NCBI GenBank assembly: GCA_902778895.1
Contig: CACYZF010000007.1
Location: 62,001 to 126,000, forward strand
Reading direction: 5' to 3'
DNA: 64,000 nt
Source: an uncultured bacterium
Lineage (GTDB): Bacteria; Verrucomicrobiota; Lentisphaeria; Victivallales; UBA1829
The notes beneath the pieces were generated by a model. It did no database searches and was not told the origin of the DNA. It saw only the letters and a list, made by a program, of their open reading frames with translations. How positions within the stretch are numbered: the first letter of the stretch is position 1; each line of letters begins with the position of its first letter. Both the position numbers and the translations under genes were made by a program. Below are positions 53,842 through 61,635 of the stretch, in pieces.

Positions 53842-54726
53842 TCAGCGGTAGATATCATCCCAGAATTGCATATCCTGCCAAACGCTGGTCCTATGCGAAC
53901 CGTAAGCCCCTTCAAGCATGCGCCCGAGACAATAGAGCGGAATTGACACAGGCAGCAGCACCACGTCCGCGACGAGTCCGACCGGCGCCCAGATCACTTT
54001 CCAACACCAGTCGAAGGAATCGGCTTTCATGACCAGATACTCCTTCCTGTCATATCCGGAGTAGTCTTCCCTGGGCGGAAAAACGACTCCGTACCATCCG
54101 CTCCTCACCGGTGAAATGTAAATATACCGGTCTCCGTCGCGACCATAGAAGATCATCGGGCTGGGGCCGGACTGGACCCAGGGTTCGGACAGGTCCGAAA
54201 GCTCGTCCGGGTGAACAGTCGCTTTGTATAGAAATTGAGGATATACCTTCAGAAAATCTTCATAAGTCTTGAAATCTTTGAAGGGATCATTCGGCCTCAC
54301 CACAAATTGCAGAAAATGGTAGTCGAAATACGGCATATCCGTCCAGCGGGAGTGATAACGTTTCTTCGGCGCTTGGGGATCGACCGTGATGTCCACATGC
54401 TTCAACACCAGCTCGTCCGGCATAGGGTCGAGGGAAATGTGTTTTTCGAAAGTCTGAACGGAAGTCATGGCCGGCGGCACATCCCGCATGATCTCAAAGC
54501 ATATCCATGCCAGCGGGATAACGTACCATTTTCTTTCGCGTTCGTAGGTCAGGATGAGTTCCTGCTTGTCCGGCGACAGTTCGTACTCGATGTTCTTGAA
54601 CCGCATCTCTTCCCGACCGGTCCATTTCATCGAAGCTTTCGAACACGCCATGCACCCCGTTCCGCCCAGGCAGACGGCAAGGAGCGCGAGAAACAGGAAA
54701 CCAATTTTTAGAGATGCCCTTATCAT
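53842..54726 (-). CDS. Putative lipoprotein (YceK/YidQ-like C-terminus)
   Basis: 294 residues with a lipoprotein signal (FLFLALLAVCLGGTGC). The mature part is rich in aromatic residues. The end (WAPVGLVADVVLLPVSIPLYCLG) resembles the P..D..LLP motif of small YceK/YidQ lipoproteins. The function is unknown. Base composition is visibly more AT-rich than in most neighbours, and it lies directly beyond the repeat-flanked toxin-antitoxin module, so recent acquisition is possible. Confidence 0.7.
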   Translation of the reverse strand: MIRASLKIGFLFLALLAVCLGGTGCMACSKASMKWTGREEMRFKNIEYELSPDKQELILTYERERKWYVIPLAWICFEIMRDVPPAMTSVQTFEKHISLDPMPDELVLKHVDITVDPQAPKKRYHSRWTDMPYFDYHFLQFVVRPNDPFKDFKTYEDFLKVYPQFLYKATVHPDELSDLSEPWVQSGPSPMIFYGRDGDRYIYISPVRSGWYGVVFPPREDYSGYDRKEYLVMKADSFDWCWKVIWAPVGLVADVVLLPVSIPLYCLGRMLEGAYGSHRTSVWQDMQFWDDIYR

Positions 54727-54836
54727 TCACCTTGTCCTTTCATCGGATGAAATGATCGTGCATTTACAGTAACGCTTCAAATTCAAAAAAACAAGGGTTT
54801 CGGAAATCTTTTTTTCTAAAAAGACAAGAATCCGGC

Positions 54837-54865
54837 TTGTTTTTTCGCCTGATGGAATGTAAGTT
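54837..54865 (+). promoter_or_regulatory. Promoter of the GH43-like gene
   Basis: -35 TTGTTT, 17-nt spacer, -10 TAAGTT. Confidence 0.45.
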
Positions 54866-54918
54866 ATGGCAGAAAGAATTATTGGACAGTTCCACCCCCT
54901 TCAACAAGGAGTTTTGTT

Positions 54919-57051
54919 ATGTTTTTCCGTACGATCCTTACCCGGTTCGCGGTCTGTGCCGCGGCGGTCTGCGCCGCATCCATCACCGCGTCCGCGCAGA
55001 ACGGCGCCCCCGCCAAGCTGAGCGAATTCACGAACCACGCCACGGTCTGGCCGGACAACAACGGCGCGCACATCAGCGCGCACGGCGGCTGCATGCTGAA
55101 AGTCGGCGATACCTACTACTGGTACGGCGAACACCGCACGCGCGACCGGAAGACCGGGGTGCACGCGTACAGCTCGAAAGACCTTTACAACTGGAAGGAC
55201 GAAGGGCTGGTGTTCGATTCCGCCACCATGCAGCCTCAGCAGGGACAGGGCGGACGGCGCGGCTTCGGCGGATTCGGCGGATTCGCCAACATCGAGCGTC
55301 CGAAAGTGGTCTACAACGCCAAAACGAAGAAGTACGTGCTGTGGTTCCATCAGGAATCCGGCGGCAATTACAACTCCGCGTTCGTGGGATGCGGCATCGC
55401 CGACACGCCGACTGGGCCCTTCAAGCACCTCTACAGCGGCCGCACCGCGCCGGGCACGTGGCCGGTCAACATGCCCGCCGGACTGAAGGACTACGCCGAG
55501 GGGAAATCGCAGACCTACGACCGCCAGTACGCGCGCCTCGTGGAGAATTATCGGTCCGGGCAGGAAAGCCGCGATATGACGGTCTTCGTGGACGACGACG
55601 GCAAGGCGTATCTCTTCTGCGCCTCGGAAAACAACCTCACGATGCACATCGTGGAGCTGAACGACGAGTACACCGGGTTCACCGGGCGCTGGTGGCGCAT
55701 CCTCGAGGGGAAATCCTACGAAGCGCCGGTCGTGTTCCGTCACGACGGCAAGTATTACCTGCTCGGTTCGCACTGCACCGGCTGGAATCCGAACCCCGGA
55801 CGCTCCGCGGTCGCCGACAAGATCACCGGACCGTGGCGCGAGCTCGGCAATTTCGCGGTCGGCCAGGGCGCGGACCGCACCTACGAGGGGCAGACGGCGC
55901 ACAGCTTCACCGTGCCGGGCAAGGACGGCAAGGAGGAACGCGTGGTGATGCTGGACAGCTGGAAGCCGCAGAACCTGATGACCAGCCAGTACATCTGGCT
56001 TCCGCTCGAATGGGACGGCGAAAAGCCGGTCGCGAAGTATCAGAAGACCTGGAAACTGCCTGCGCAGCTTGCCCCGGCCCCCGCCGCCGCGAAAACGAAT
56101 GACTCGAAAACCGACGCCGCGAAACCCGCCGGCGACGGCAGGACCGCGGGCTATCTCTTCGCCCACTTCCGCGGCGAACGCTCGAACGAATGGGAACAGA
56201 TATTCTTCGCCATCAGCAAGGACGGCGCGAAGTGGCAGCCGCTGAACGGCGGAAAGTCCGTGCTTCAGAGCAATCTGGGCGAAGGCGGCGTGCGCGATCC
56301 GTACGTGGTCCGCAACCCCGACAACGGCACCATCTACCTCATCGCGACCGACCTGTGCATCGGGCGCAACGGCGACTGGGGACGCGCCCAGCGCGAGGGC
56401 AGCAAGGCGATCATCGTGTGGGAATCGAAGGACATGGTGAACTGGAGCGAGCCGCGCCGCGTGGTGGTCGCCGTGCCGAACGCGGGCTGCACATGGGCTC
56501 CGGAGGCGTTCTGGGACGCCGACAGGAAGGAGTTCTTCGTCTTCTGGGCGTCGCGCGAGACGCTGAACGGCTCGAACCGCCAGCGCATCTACTCCGCCCG
56601 TACGAAGGACTTCAAGACGTTCACCCCGGCGAAACTCTACATCGAGAAGCCGAACGACATCATCGACACCGACATCGTGTCCGAGGGCGGCAAGCTGTAC
56701 CGGTTCTCCAAGGACGAAACGCAGAAATCCATCATCCTGGAGGTCTCCGACTCGCTCGAGGGCGAATGGAAGCCCGTGCCGGGATTCCCCGTGAAGAACT
56801 TCGTGGGCTACGAGGGCCCGGAATGCTTCCGCATGGCCGACGGCCGCTGGTGCATGATCATCGACTACTATTCGCGCGGCCAGGGCTACAAAGCGTTCTT
56901 CTGCGACGACCTCTCGAAGGGCGATTTTGCTCCGTCCGAACGCGGCCTGGAGTTCCCGTACCGGTTCCGTCACGGCGGCGTCATCACGCTCAGCCAGACC
57001 GAGTACGACGCCCTGATGTCCAAATGGGGCACCGCAAGCGGTGCTGAATAA
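54919..57051 (+). CDS. Secreted protein with two GH43-like five-bladed propellers
   Basis: 710 residues with signal peptide (FAVCAAAVCAASITASA). First propeller about 30-375 (NGAHISAHGGCMLKVGDTYYWYGEH; TVFVDDDGKAYLFCAS; YEAPVVFRHDGKYYLLGSHC), resembling GH43 galactanase-like subfamilies. A Pro/Ala/Lys linker (about 378-405) leads to a second propeller about 410-700 (YLFAHFRGE; GEGGVRDPYVVRNPDNGTIYLIATD; FVGYEGPECFRMADGRW), resembling arabinan-type GH43 proteins. Substrates are not determinable here. The last codons lie inside a hairpin of the palindrome family. Confidence 0.85.
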   Translation: MFFRTILTRFAVCAAAVCAASITASAQNGAPAKLSEFTNHATVWPDNNGAHISAHGGCMLKVGDTYYWYGEHRTRDRKTGVHAYSSKDLYNWKDEGLVFDSATMQPQQGQGGRRGFGGFGGFANIERPKVVYNAKTKKYVLWFHQESGGNYNSAFVGCGIADTPTGPFKHLYSGRTAPGTWPVNMPAGLKDYAEGKSQTYDRQYARLVENYRSGQESRDMTVFVDDDGKAYLFCASENNLTMHIVELNDEYTGFTGRWWRILEGKSYEAPVVFRHDGKYYLLGSHCTGWNPNPGRSAVADKITGPWRELGNFAVGQGADRTYEGQTAHSFTVPGKDGKEERVVMLDSWKPQNLMTSQYIWLPLEWDGEKPVAKYQKTWKLPAQLAPAPAAAKTNDSKTDAAKPAGDGRTAGYLFAHFRGERSNEWEQIFFAISKDGAKWQPLNGGKSVLQSNLGEGGVRDPYVVRNPDNGTIYLIATDLCIGRNGDWGRAQREGSKAIIVWESKDMVNWSEPRRVVVAVPNAGCTWAPEAFWDADRKEFFVFWASRETLNGSNRQRIYSARTKDFKTFTPAKLYIEKPNDIIDTDIVSEGGKLYRFSKDETQKSIILEVSDSLEGEWKPVPGFPVKNFVGYEGPECFRMADGRWCMIIDYYSRGQGYKAFFCDDLSKGDFAPSERGLEFPYRFRHGGVITLSQTEYDALMSKWGTASGAE

Positions 57052-57073
57052 GTGCTCTGCTCCGCGAGAGCAC
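57029..57073 (+). repeat. Palindromic element spanning the GH43 stop codon
   Basis: Hairpin GCACCGC/GCGGTGC (57029-57044) lies within the last codons. A perfect-armed 22-nt palindrome (57052-57073) starts right after the TAA. The layout aligns without gaps to the start of the 121-bp repeats, with compensating changes in the arms. Confidence 0.75.
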
Positions 57074-57099
57074 GGGGCTATCTATCCGAAATGACCATC

Positions 57100-57140
57100 G
57101 CGCCGGTCCTGACAGAAAACAGGGCCGGCGCTTCTTTTTC
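57100..57140 (+). terminator. Terminator of the GH43-like gene
   Basis: 12-bp stem GCGCCGGTCCTG/CAGGGCCGGCGC with one mismatch, then TTCTTTTT. Confidence 0.85.
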
Positions 57141-57172
57141 GGGGGATTTTTGAGGAAAAATGGCGCACGCGG

Positions 57173-57200
57173 TTGAAGAACGGGAAAAATGGTGTATATT
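57173..57200 (+). promoter_or_regulatory. Promoter of purB
   Basis: -35 TTGAAG, 16-nt spacer, -10 TATATT. Confidence 0.6.
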
Positions 57201-57268
57201 CAATGCTGTGAAAATCTTTTTTTCTATAATTATAAAGCAACGGGCATCCCCCACGAAAGGTTCGCAGA

Positions 57269-58708
57269 ATGAAGGATTACACGACCTATCAGAACCCCCT
57301 GACCGGACGTTACGCAAGCAAGGAAATGAGCTACAATTTCTCGCCCCAGCGGAAGCACTCCACCTGGCGGCGTCTCTGGCTCGCGCTCGCCGAGAGCGAA
57401 CAGGCGCTCGGGCTGGCGATTACCGACGAACAGCTGGATGAAATGCGCGCGCACCTCGACGACATCGATTTCGAGGAGGCGGAGCGGATCGAGGCGGAAG
57501 TGCGGCACGACGTGATGAGCCACATCCGCACGTTCGGCGAGGTCTGCCCGAAGGCGAAAGGCATCATCCATCTCGGCGCGACGAGCTGCTTCGTGACGGA
57601 CAACACCGAGCTGATCCAGATGCGCGACGGCATGAAGATCCTGCGCTCGAAGCTGCTGGACCTGATCGACAATCTTGCGAAGTTCGCCGCCGAATACAAA
57701 TCCATGCCGATGCTCGGCTTCACGCATTTTCAGCCCGCCCAGCTCACCACGCTCGGCAAGCGCTTCTCCCTCTACATCCAGGACTTCATATTCGACCTGA
57801 CCGCGCTCGACCGCGCCATCGACGAACTGCCGTTCCGCGGCGCGAAGGGCACCACCGGGACGCAGGCGAGCTACCTGGACCTCTTCGGCGGCGACTGCGA
57901 CAAGGTGCGCGAGCTCGACCGCATGGTCTCCGCGAAGATGGGATTCGAGCACCCGGTCTGCCTGAGCGGCCAGACGTACACGCGCAAGATCGACTACGGC
58001 GTGCTCGCGGTTCTCTCCGGCATCGCCCAGAGCGCGTCCAAGATGGCGAACGACATCCGGCTGCTCGCGCACATGAAGGAGATCGAGGAGCCGTTCGGCA
58101 AGAAGCAGGTCGGCTCCAGCGCGATGGCGTACAAGCGTAACCCGATGCGCAGCGAACGCGTCTGCTCGCTGGCGCGCTACCTGATCGGCCTGCCGCTGAA
58201 CTGCGCGCTCACGGAGTCCGTGCAGTGGTTCGAGCGCACGCTGGACGATTCGGCGAACCGCCGCATCGTGATCGGCGAGGCGTTCCTGACCGCGGACGTG
58301 ATCCTGTCGCTGCTCACGAACATCACGAACGGGCTCCAGGTATGGCCGAAGGTCATCGCCGCCCACATCCGCGCCGAACTGCCGTTCATGGCTACCGAGA
58401 ACATCATCATGGAGGCCGTGAAGGCAGGCGGCGACCGCCAGGAACTCCACGAGCACATCCGCATGCACTCCATGGACGCCGCGCGCACCGTGAAAGAAGG
58501 CGGCGGCGAAAACGACCTGATCTCCCGCCTGAAGACCGACCCGCTGTTCGCCTCCGTGGCGGACCGTTTCGACGAGATCCTGAAGCCGGAAGCGTTCACC
58601 GGCATGGCGTCCCAGCAGGTCGCCGACTACCTCGCGACCGTGGTGAAGCCCGCCCTCGAAGCGCACGCCGCCGACCGCAAGTCCTCCGAGGAGGAAGTCC
58701 GGGTATGA
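57269..58708 (+). CDS. purB: Adenylosuccinate lyase
   Basis: Two steps of purine synthesis (SAICAR to AICAR; adenylosuccinate to AMP). 479 residues. Motifs: [47 protein letters not shown] and signature [17 protein letters not shown] (about 281-297). This pattern is closest to the vertebrate-like/long PurB group. ATGA overlap with the next gene. Confidence 0.96.
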   Translation: MKDYTTYQNPLTGRYASKEMSYNFSPQRKHSTWRRLWLALAESEQALGLAITDEQLDEMRAHLDDIDFEEAERIEAEVRHDVMSHIRTFGEVCPKAKGIIHLGATSCFVTDNTELIQMRDGMKILRSKLLDLIDNLAKFAAEYKSMPMLGFTHFQPAQLTTLGKRFSLYIQDFIFDLTALDRAIDELPFRGAKGTTGTQASYLDLFGGDCDKVRELDRMVSAKMGFEHPVCLSGQTYTRKIDYGVLAVLSGIAQSASKMANDIRLLAHMKEIEEPFGKKQVGSSAMAYKRNPMRSERVCSLARYLIGLPLNCALTESVQWFERTLDDSANRRIVIGEAFLTADVILSLLTNITNGLQVWPKVIAAHIRAELPFMATENIIMEAVKAGGDRQELHEHIRMHSMDAARTVKEGGGENDLISRLKTDPLFASVADRFDEILKPEAFTGMASQQVADYLATVVKPALEAHAADRKSSEEEVRV

Positions 58709-60204
58709 CCGACTGCCAGACACAGCCCTGGGATCCCCGGCTGGCCCCGCTGCTGAAACGGTGCGCCGAGATCCGCGCCCTGAACGCGGCGCTCGCCGTG
58801 CTCGGCTGGGACCAGCAGGTCTACATGCCGTCCGGCGCGGCCGCCGGGCGCGCGCGGCAGCTCGAGACGCTGACCGTGATCGTGCACGAAAAATCGACCG
58901 ATCCGGCATACGCCGACCTGATCCGCGAGGCCGCCGCGATGGACTTTGCGCCGGACAGCGACGAAGCGGCGCTGATCCGCCGCCTCGAACGCGATCTCCG
59001 CAAGAAACAGGCGGTCCCCGCCGAGCTCGCCGGACGCCTCGCGCGCCAGAACGGCGAAACGCAGGCGGCATGGGAGGCGGCCTACGCCGCGTCGGATTTC
59101 CGTCTCTGCGCCGAGTCCCTGAAGAAACTGCTGGCGCTCCAGCGCGAATACGCCGACTGTTTCCCCGAGGCCGGGAGCCGCTACAACGCCATGCTCGACG
59201 ACTACGAGGAAGGGCTCACGTCCGAAACGCTCGACAGGATCATCCCGCCGCTCAAACAGGGCCTCGAAACGTTCCTCGCCGAGATCATGGCGAAGCCCGC
59301 GCCCGACGATTCGTTTCTGCATCTCGACTACGACGCGGACGCCCAGCTGGCGTTCTGCCGCCGCCTGACCGAAGCGATGGGGTTCGACTACACCCACGGC
59401 CGCCTCGACCTCTCCACGCATCCCTTTACCACGGATTTCGGGCTGGACGACGTCCGCATCACGACCCGCGTGCGCCGCAACGAACCCGCGAACTGTATCT
59501 TCAGCTGCATCCACGAATGCGGCCACGCGATGTACCAGCAGGGGATCGCGCGGAAATACGAGGGGACGCCGCTCTCCGACGGCGCGTCGCTCGCGTTCCA
59601 CGAATCGCAGTCGCGTTTCTGGGAGAACATCCTCGGGCGCTCGCCCGAATTCTGGCGCAATTTCTACTCCGACCTCGTCCGCACGTTCCCCGCGAACCTG
59701 AAGAACGTCCCGCTCGAAGCCTTCCTGAAGGCCGTGAACCTCGTCCAGCCGTCGTTCATCCGCACGGAGTCCGACGAGGTGACCTACAACCTGCACATCA
59801 TACTGCGCGTGGAGCTGGAACAGGCTCTCATCGAGGACAGGATCCCCGTGGACGACCTCCCGGCGGTCTGGAACGACACGTTCGAGCGGTATTTCGGGAT
59901 CCGTCCCGCGAACGACCGCGAAGGCGTGCTGCAGGACGTTCACTGGTACAGTGGCGGCGTGGGGTATTTCCCGACGTACATGCTCGGCAACCTGATCGGC
60001 GCGATGCTGAAGGAGCGTCTTTTCGCCGGCGGCCTGCCGGAAACGCCGCACGACGCACTGGCCGTGCTCCGCGACCGGATCTACCGGTTCGGCGCGAAAT
60101 ACGCCCCGACCGATTTCCTGCGCCGTCTGACCGGGAACGCCGTCCCGGATCCCGCGCCGTTCCTGCGCTATCTGCGTGAAAAACACCTTGGAGAAGCCAA
60201 ATGA
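58705..60204 (+). CDS. M32 family metallocarboxypeptidase
   Basis: Removes C-terminal residues from peptides. 499 residues, typical for Taq carboxypeptidase-type enzymes. Zn motif [11 protein letters not shown] (about 270) with downstream [19 protein letters not shown] (Zn Glu). [16 protein letters not shown] at the start and [22 protein letters not shown] and [19 protein letters not shown] are family hallmarks. The start is set by the ATGA overlap with purB and a GGAGG upstream. The next gene overlaps its end by ATGA too. Confidence 0.95.
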   Translation: MTDCQTQPWDPRLAPLLKRCAEIRALNAALAVLGWDQQVYMPSGAAAGRARQLETLTVIVHEKSTDPAYADLIREAAAMDFAPDSDEAALIRRLERDLRKKQAVPAELAGRLARQNGETQAAWEAAYAASDFRLCAESLKKLLALQREYADCFPEAGSRYNAMLDDYEEGLTSETLDRIIPPLKQGLETFLAEIMAKPAPDDSFLHLDYDADAQLAFCRRLTEAMGFDYTHGRLDLSTHPFTTDFGLDDVRITTRVRRNEPANCIFSCIHECGHAMYQQGIARKYEGTPLSDGASLAFHESQSRFWENILGRSPEFWRNFYSDLVRTFPANLKNVPLEAFLKAVNLVQPSFIRTESDEVTYNLHIILRVELEQALIEDRIPVDDLPAVWNDTFERYFGIRPANDREGVLQDVHWYSGGVGYFPTYMLGNLIGAMLKERLFAGGLPETPHDALAVLRDRIYRFGAKYAPTDFLRRLTGNAVPDPAPFLRYLREKHLGEAK

Positions 60205-61022
60205 GATTGAACTACGATACCTTTACCGGACGCCGCAGCGCATTCGTCTGCACGGCGTTCGTGCTGATCCTGCTGACAATCGCCGCGTATTCCCTGTTTG
60301 CGCAGCCGTTGATGAACGTCCTGGCGCCCCACATGGGCAGGAACATGCTGACGGCCGTGATGCTGCTGATCCAGAACGGCCTGGCCGTGGCGTCCGTGCT
60401 GATCGCCGCGGCGGTCCCGGAACGCAACTTCCCGCTGAAGGAGAAACTGGGGCTGAGCATGACGCCCGAATACTCCCTGCGGTTCTTTTTCCCGGTCTTC
60501 GTGCTTGCCATCGGAGCCACCTATCTCGTGCAGATCGGGCTTTCGGCGCTGCTGGAGGCATGCGGCCGCGAAGTGAAGGAACAGGCGCTGGTGGAGTTCT
60601 ACCGGACGCTGAAACCGCTGGCGTTCTTCGGATTCGCGGTGATCACCGTGATCGCCGCGCCCATCGCCGAGGAGCTTGCGTTCCGTCACATCATGTACCG
60701 TTTCGTCCGCGTGTTCCTTTACAGAAAAGAGGCGGCCGTGTTTGTCTCGCTGATCTTTGCGCTGTGCCATGTGCCGTCTGTCATCGTGTATCTTTTCGGG
60801 GTGGCGAGAGTGTCGTCCGGCGGCTGGTCCGCGTATTTCGCCGGGTTCCCGTGGGAACAGCTCGTGGTCCCGCTGATCCCGTTGTTCATCCTCGCGATGT
60901 TCCTGCAGCAACAATATGAAAAGAGCAAGTCCATCATCCCGTCGACGCTGATCCACATGGGATTCAATCTGATCTCGGTGTTCCTGCTGATTCTGCAGGT
61001 GTATTATGGCGTCGGGGAATGA
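60201..61022 (+). CDS. CPBP-family intramembrane metalloprotease
   Basis: 273 residues with about eight helices. Motif 1 IAEELAFRHIMYRF (Glu-Glu, about 156), motif 2 SLIFALCHVP (His) and motif 3 TLIHMGFNL (His) are the CAAX/Abi signatures. Family members process prenylated proteins in eukaryotes and have self-immunity or regulatory roles in bacteria. Translation is probably coupled to the M32 gene. Confidence 0.92.
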   Translation: MRLNYDTFTGRRSAFVCTAFVLILLTIAAYSLFAQPLMNVLAPHMGRNMLTAVMLLIQNGLAVASVLIAAAVPERNFPLKEKLGLSMTPEYSLRFFFPVFVLAIGATYLVQIGLSALLEACGREVKEQALVEFYRTLKPLAFFGFAVITVIAAPIAEELAFRHIMYRFVRVFLYRKEAAVFVSLIFALCHVPSVIVYLFGVARVSSGGWSAYFAGFPWEQLVVPLIPLFILAMFLQQQYEKSKSIIPSTLIHMGFNLISVFLLILQVYYGVGE

Positions 61023-61046
61023 TTTTTCCGCTTTTTTCAGTTTTTT

Positions 61047-61075
61047 TTGATTTTTTTCCGGAAAACCGCTAAGAT
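61047..61075 (+). promoter_or_regulatory. Promoter of the ECF sigma/VIT-VWA unit
   Basis: -35 TTGATT, 17-nt spacer, -10 TAAGAT. No separate ECF-type autoregulatory promoter was evident. Confidence 0.5.
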
Positions 61076-61125
61076 TTGCACGGTCTCATACGTCTAATTG
61101 TATGAAACGCGTTGAAAGAGGAATT

Positions 61126-61635
61126 ATGGAAACCAGAGAACAGGCCTTCGAACAGCTGATCGACGAAAAGCTCGGGTTGCTCCGGGGGACCGCGATGCGG
61201 ATCCTCGGGAATCCTGCGGACGTCGACGACGCCGTTCAGTCGGCTCTGATGCTCGCGTGGCGGAAATTCGCCGGATACCGCGGGCAGTCGGAGTTCGCGA
61301 CCTGGGTGACCAGAATCCTGATCAACGAGTGCTACGATATGGTGCGTGACCGTGCCCGGGAACAAGAAGTCCTGGCGGATTACGGGGAATCGGGCAATCA
61401 GATGTCCGGCGGGGACACCGAAGAGGCGAGCCTGCTGGACCGGCTGGACGATGCCGTCGCCCGTCTCCCCAAACTCTACCGGGAATCGCTTTCGGTCGGT
61501 GTTCTGTCCGGATACTCTCCGGAGGAGGCCGCCGCGATGCTGGGCTGTTCGCGCAATACCCTCTATCAGCGCATCCACAAAGCGAAACAACTACTGTCCC
61601 AATCCATCCGGGAGGTCTCTTATGAACAAGCATAA
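61126..61635 (+). CDS. ECF-family RNA polymerase sigma factor
   Basis: 169 residues. Region 2: DVDDAVQSALMLAWRKFAGYRGQSEFATWVTRILINECYDMVRD. Region 4: LPKLYRESLSVGVLSGYSPEEAAAMLGCSRNTLYQRIHKAKQLL. Start at 61126 has AAAGAGGA at good spacing; 61102 also lies in the transcript but lacks an SD. Its end overlaps the VIT/VWA gene by 14 nt, the usual layout for a sigma factor and its membrane anti-sigma partner. Confidence 0.93.
   Translation: METREQAFEQLIDEKLGLLRGTAMRILGNPADVDDAVQSALMLAWRKFAGYRGQSEFATWVTRILINECYDMVRDRAREQEVLADYGESGNQMSGGDTEEASLLDRLDDAVARLPKLYRESLSVGVLSGYSPEEAAAMLGCSRNTLYQRIHKAKQLLSQSIREVSYEQA

Noticed and set aside
52820..54726. Transposon or integron carrying higBA
   Set aside because: No transposase, integrase or typical terminal inverted repeats are present; only the direct repeats.
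60201..61022. Abortive-infection (Abi) phage defence gene
   Set aside because: The CPBP motifs are clear, but the gene is coupled to purB and a peptidase, with no defence genes nearby.
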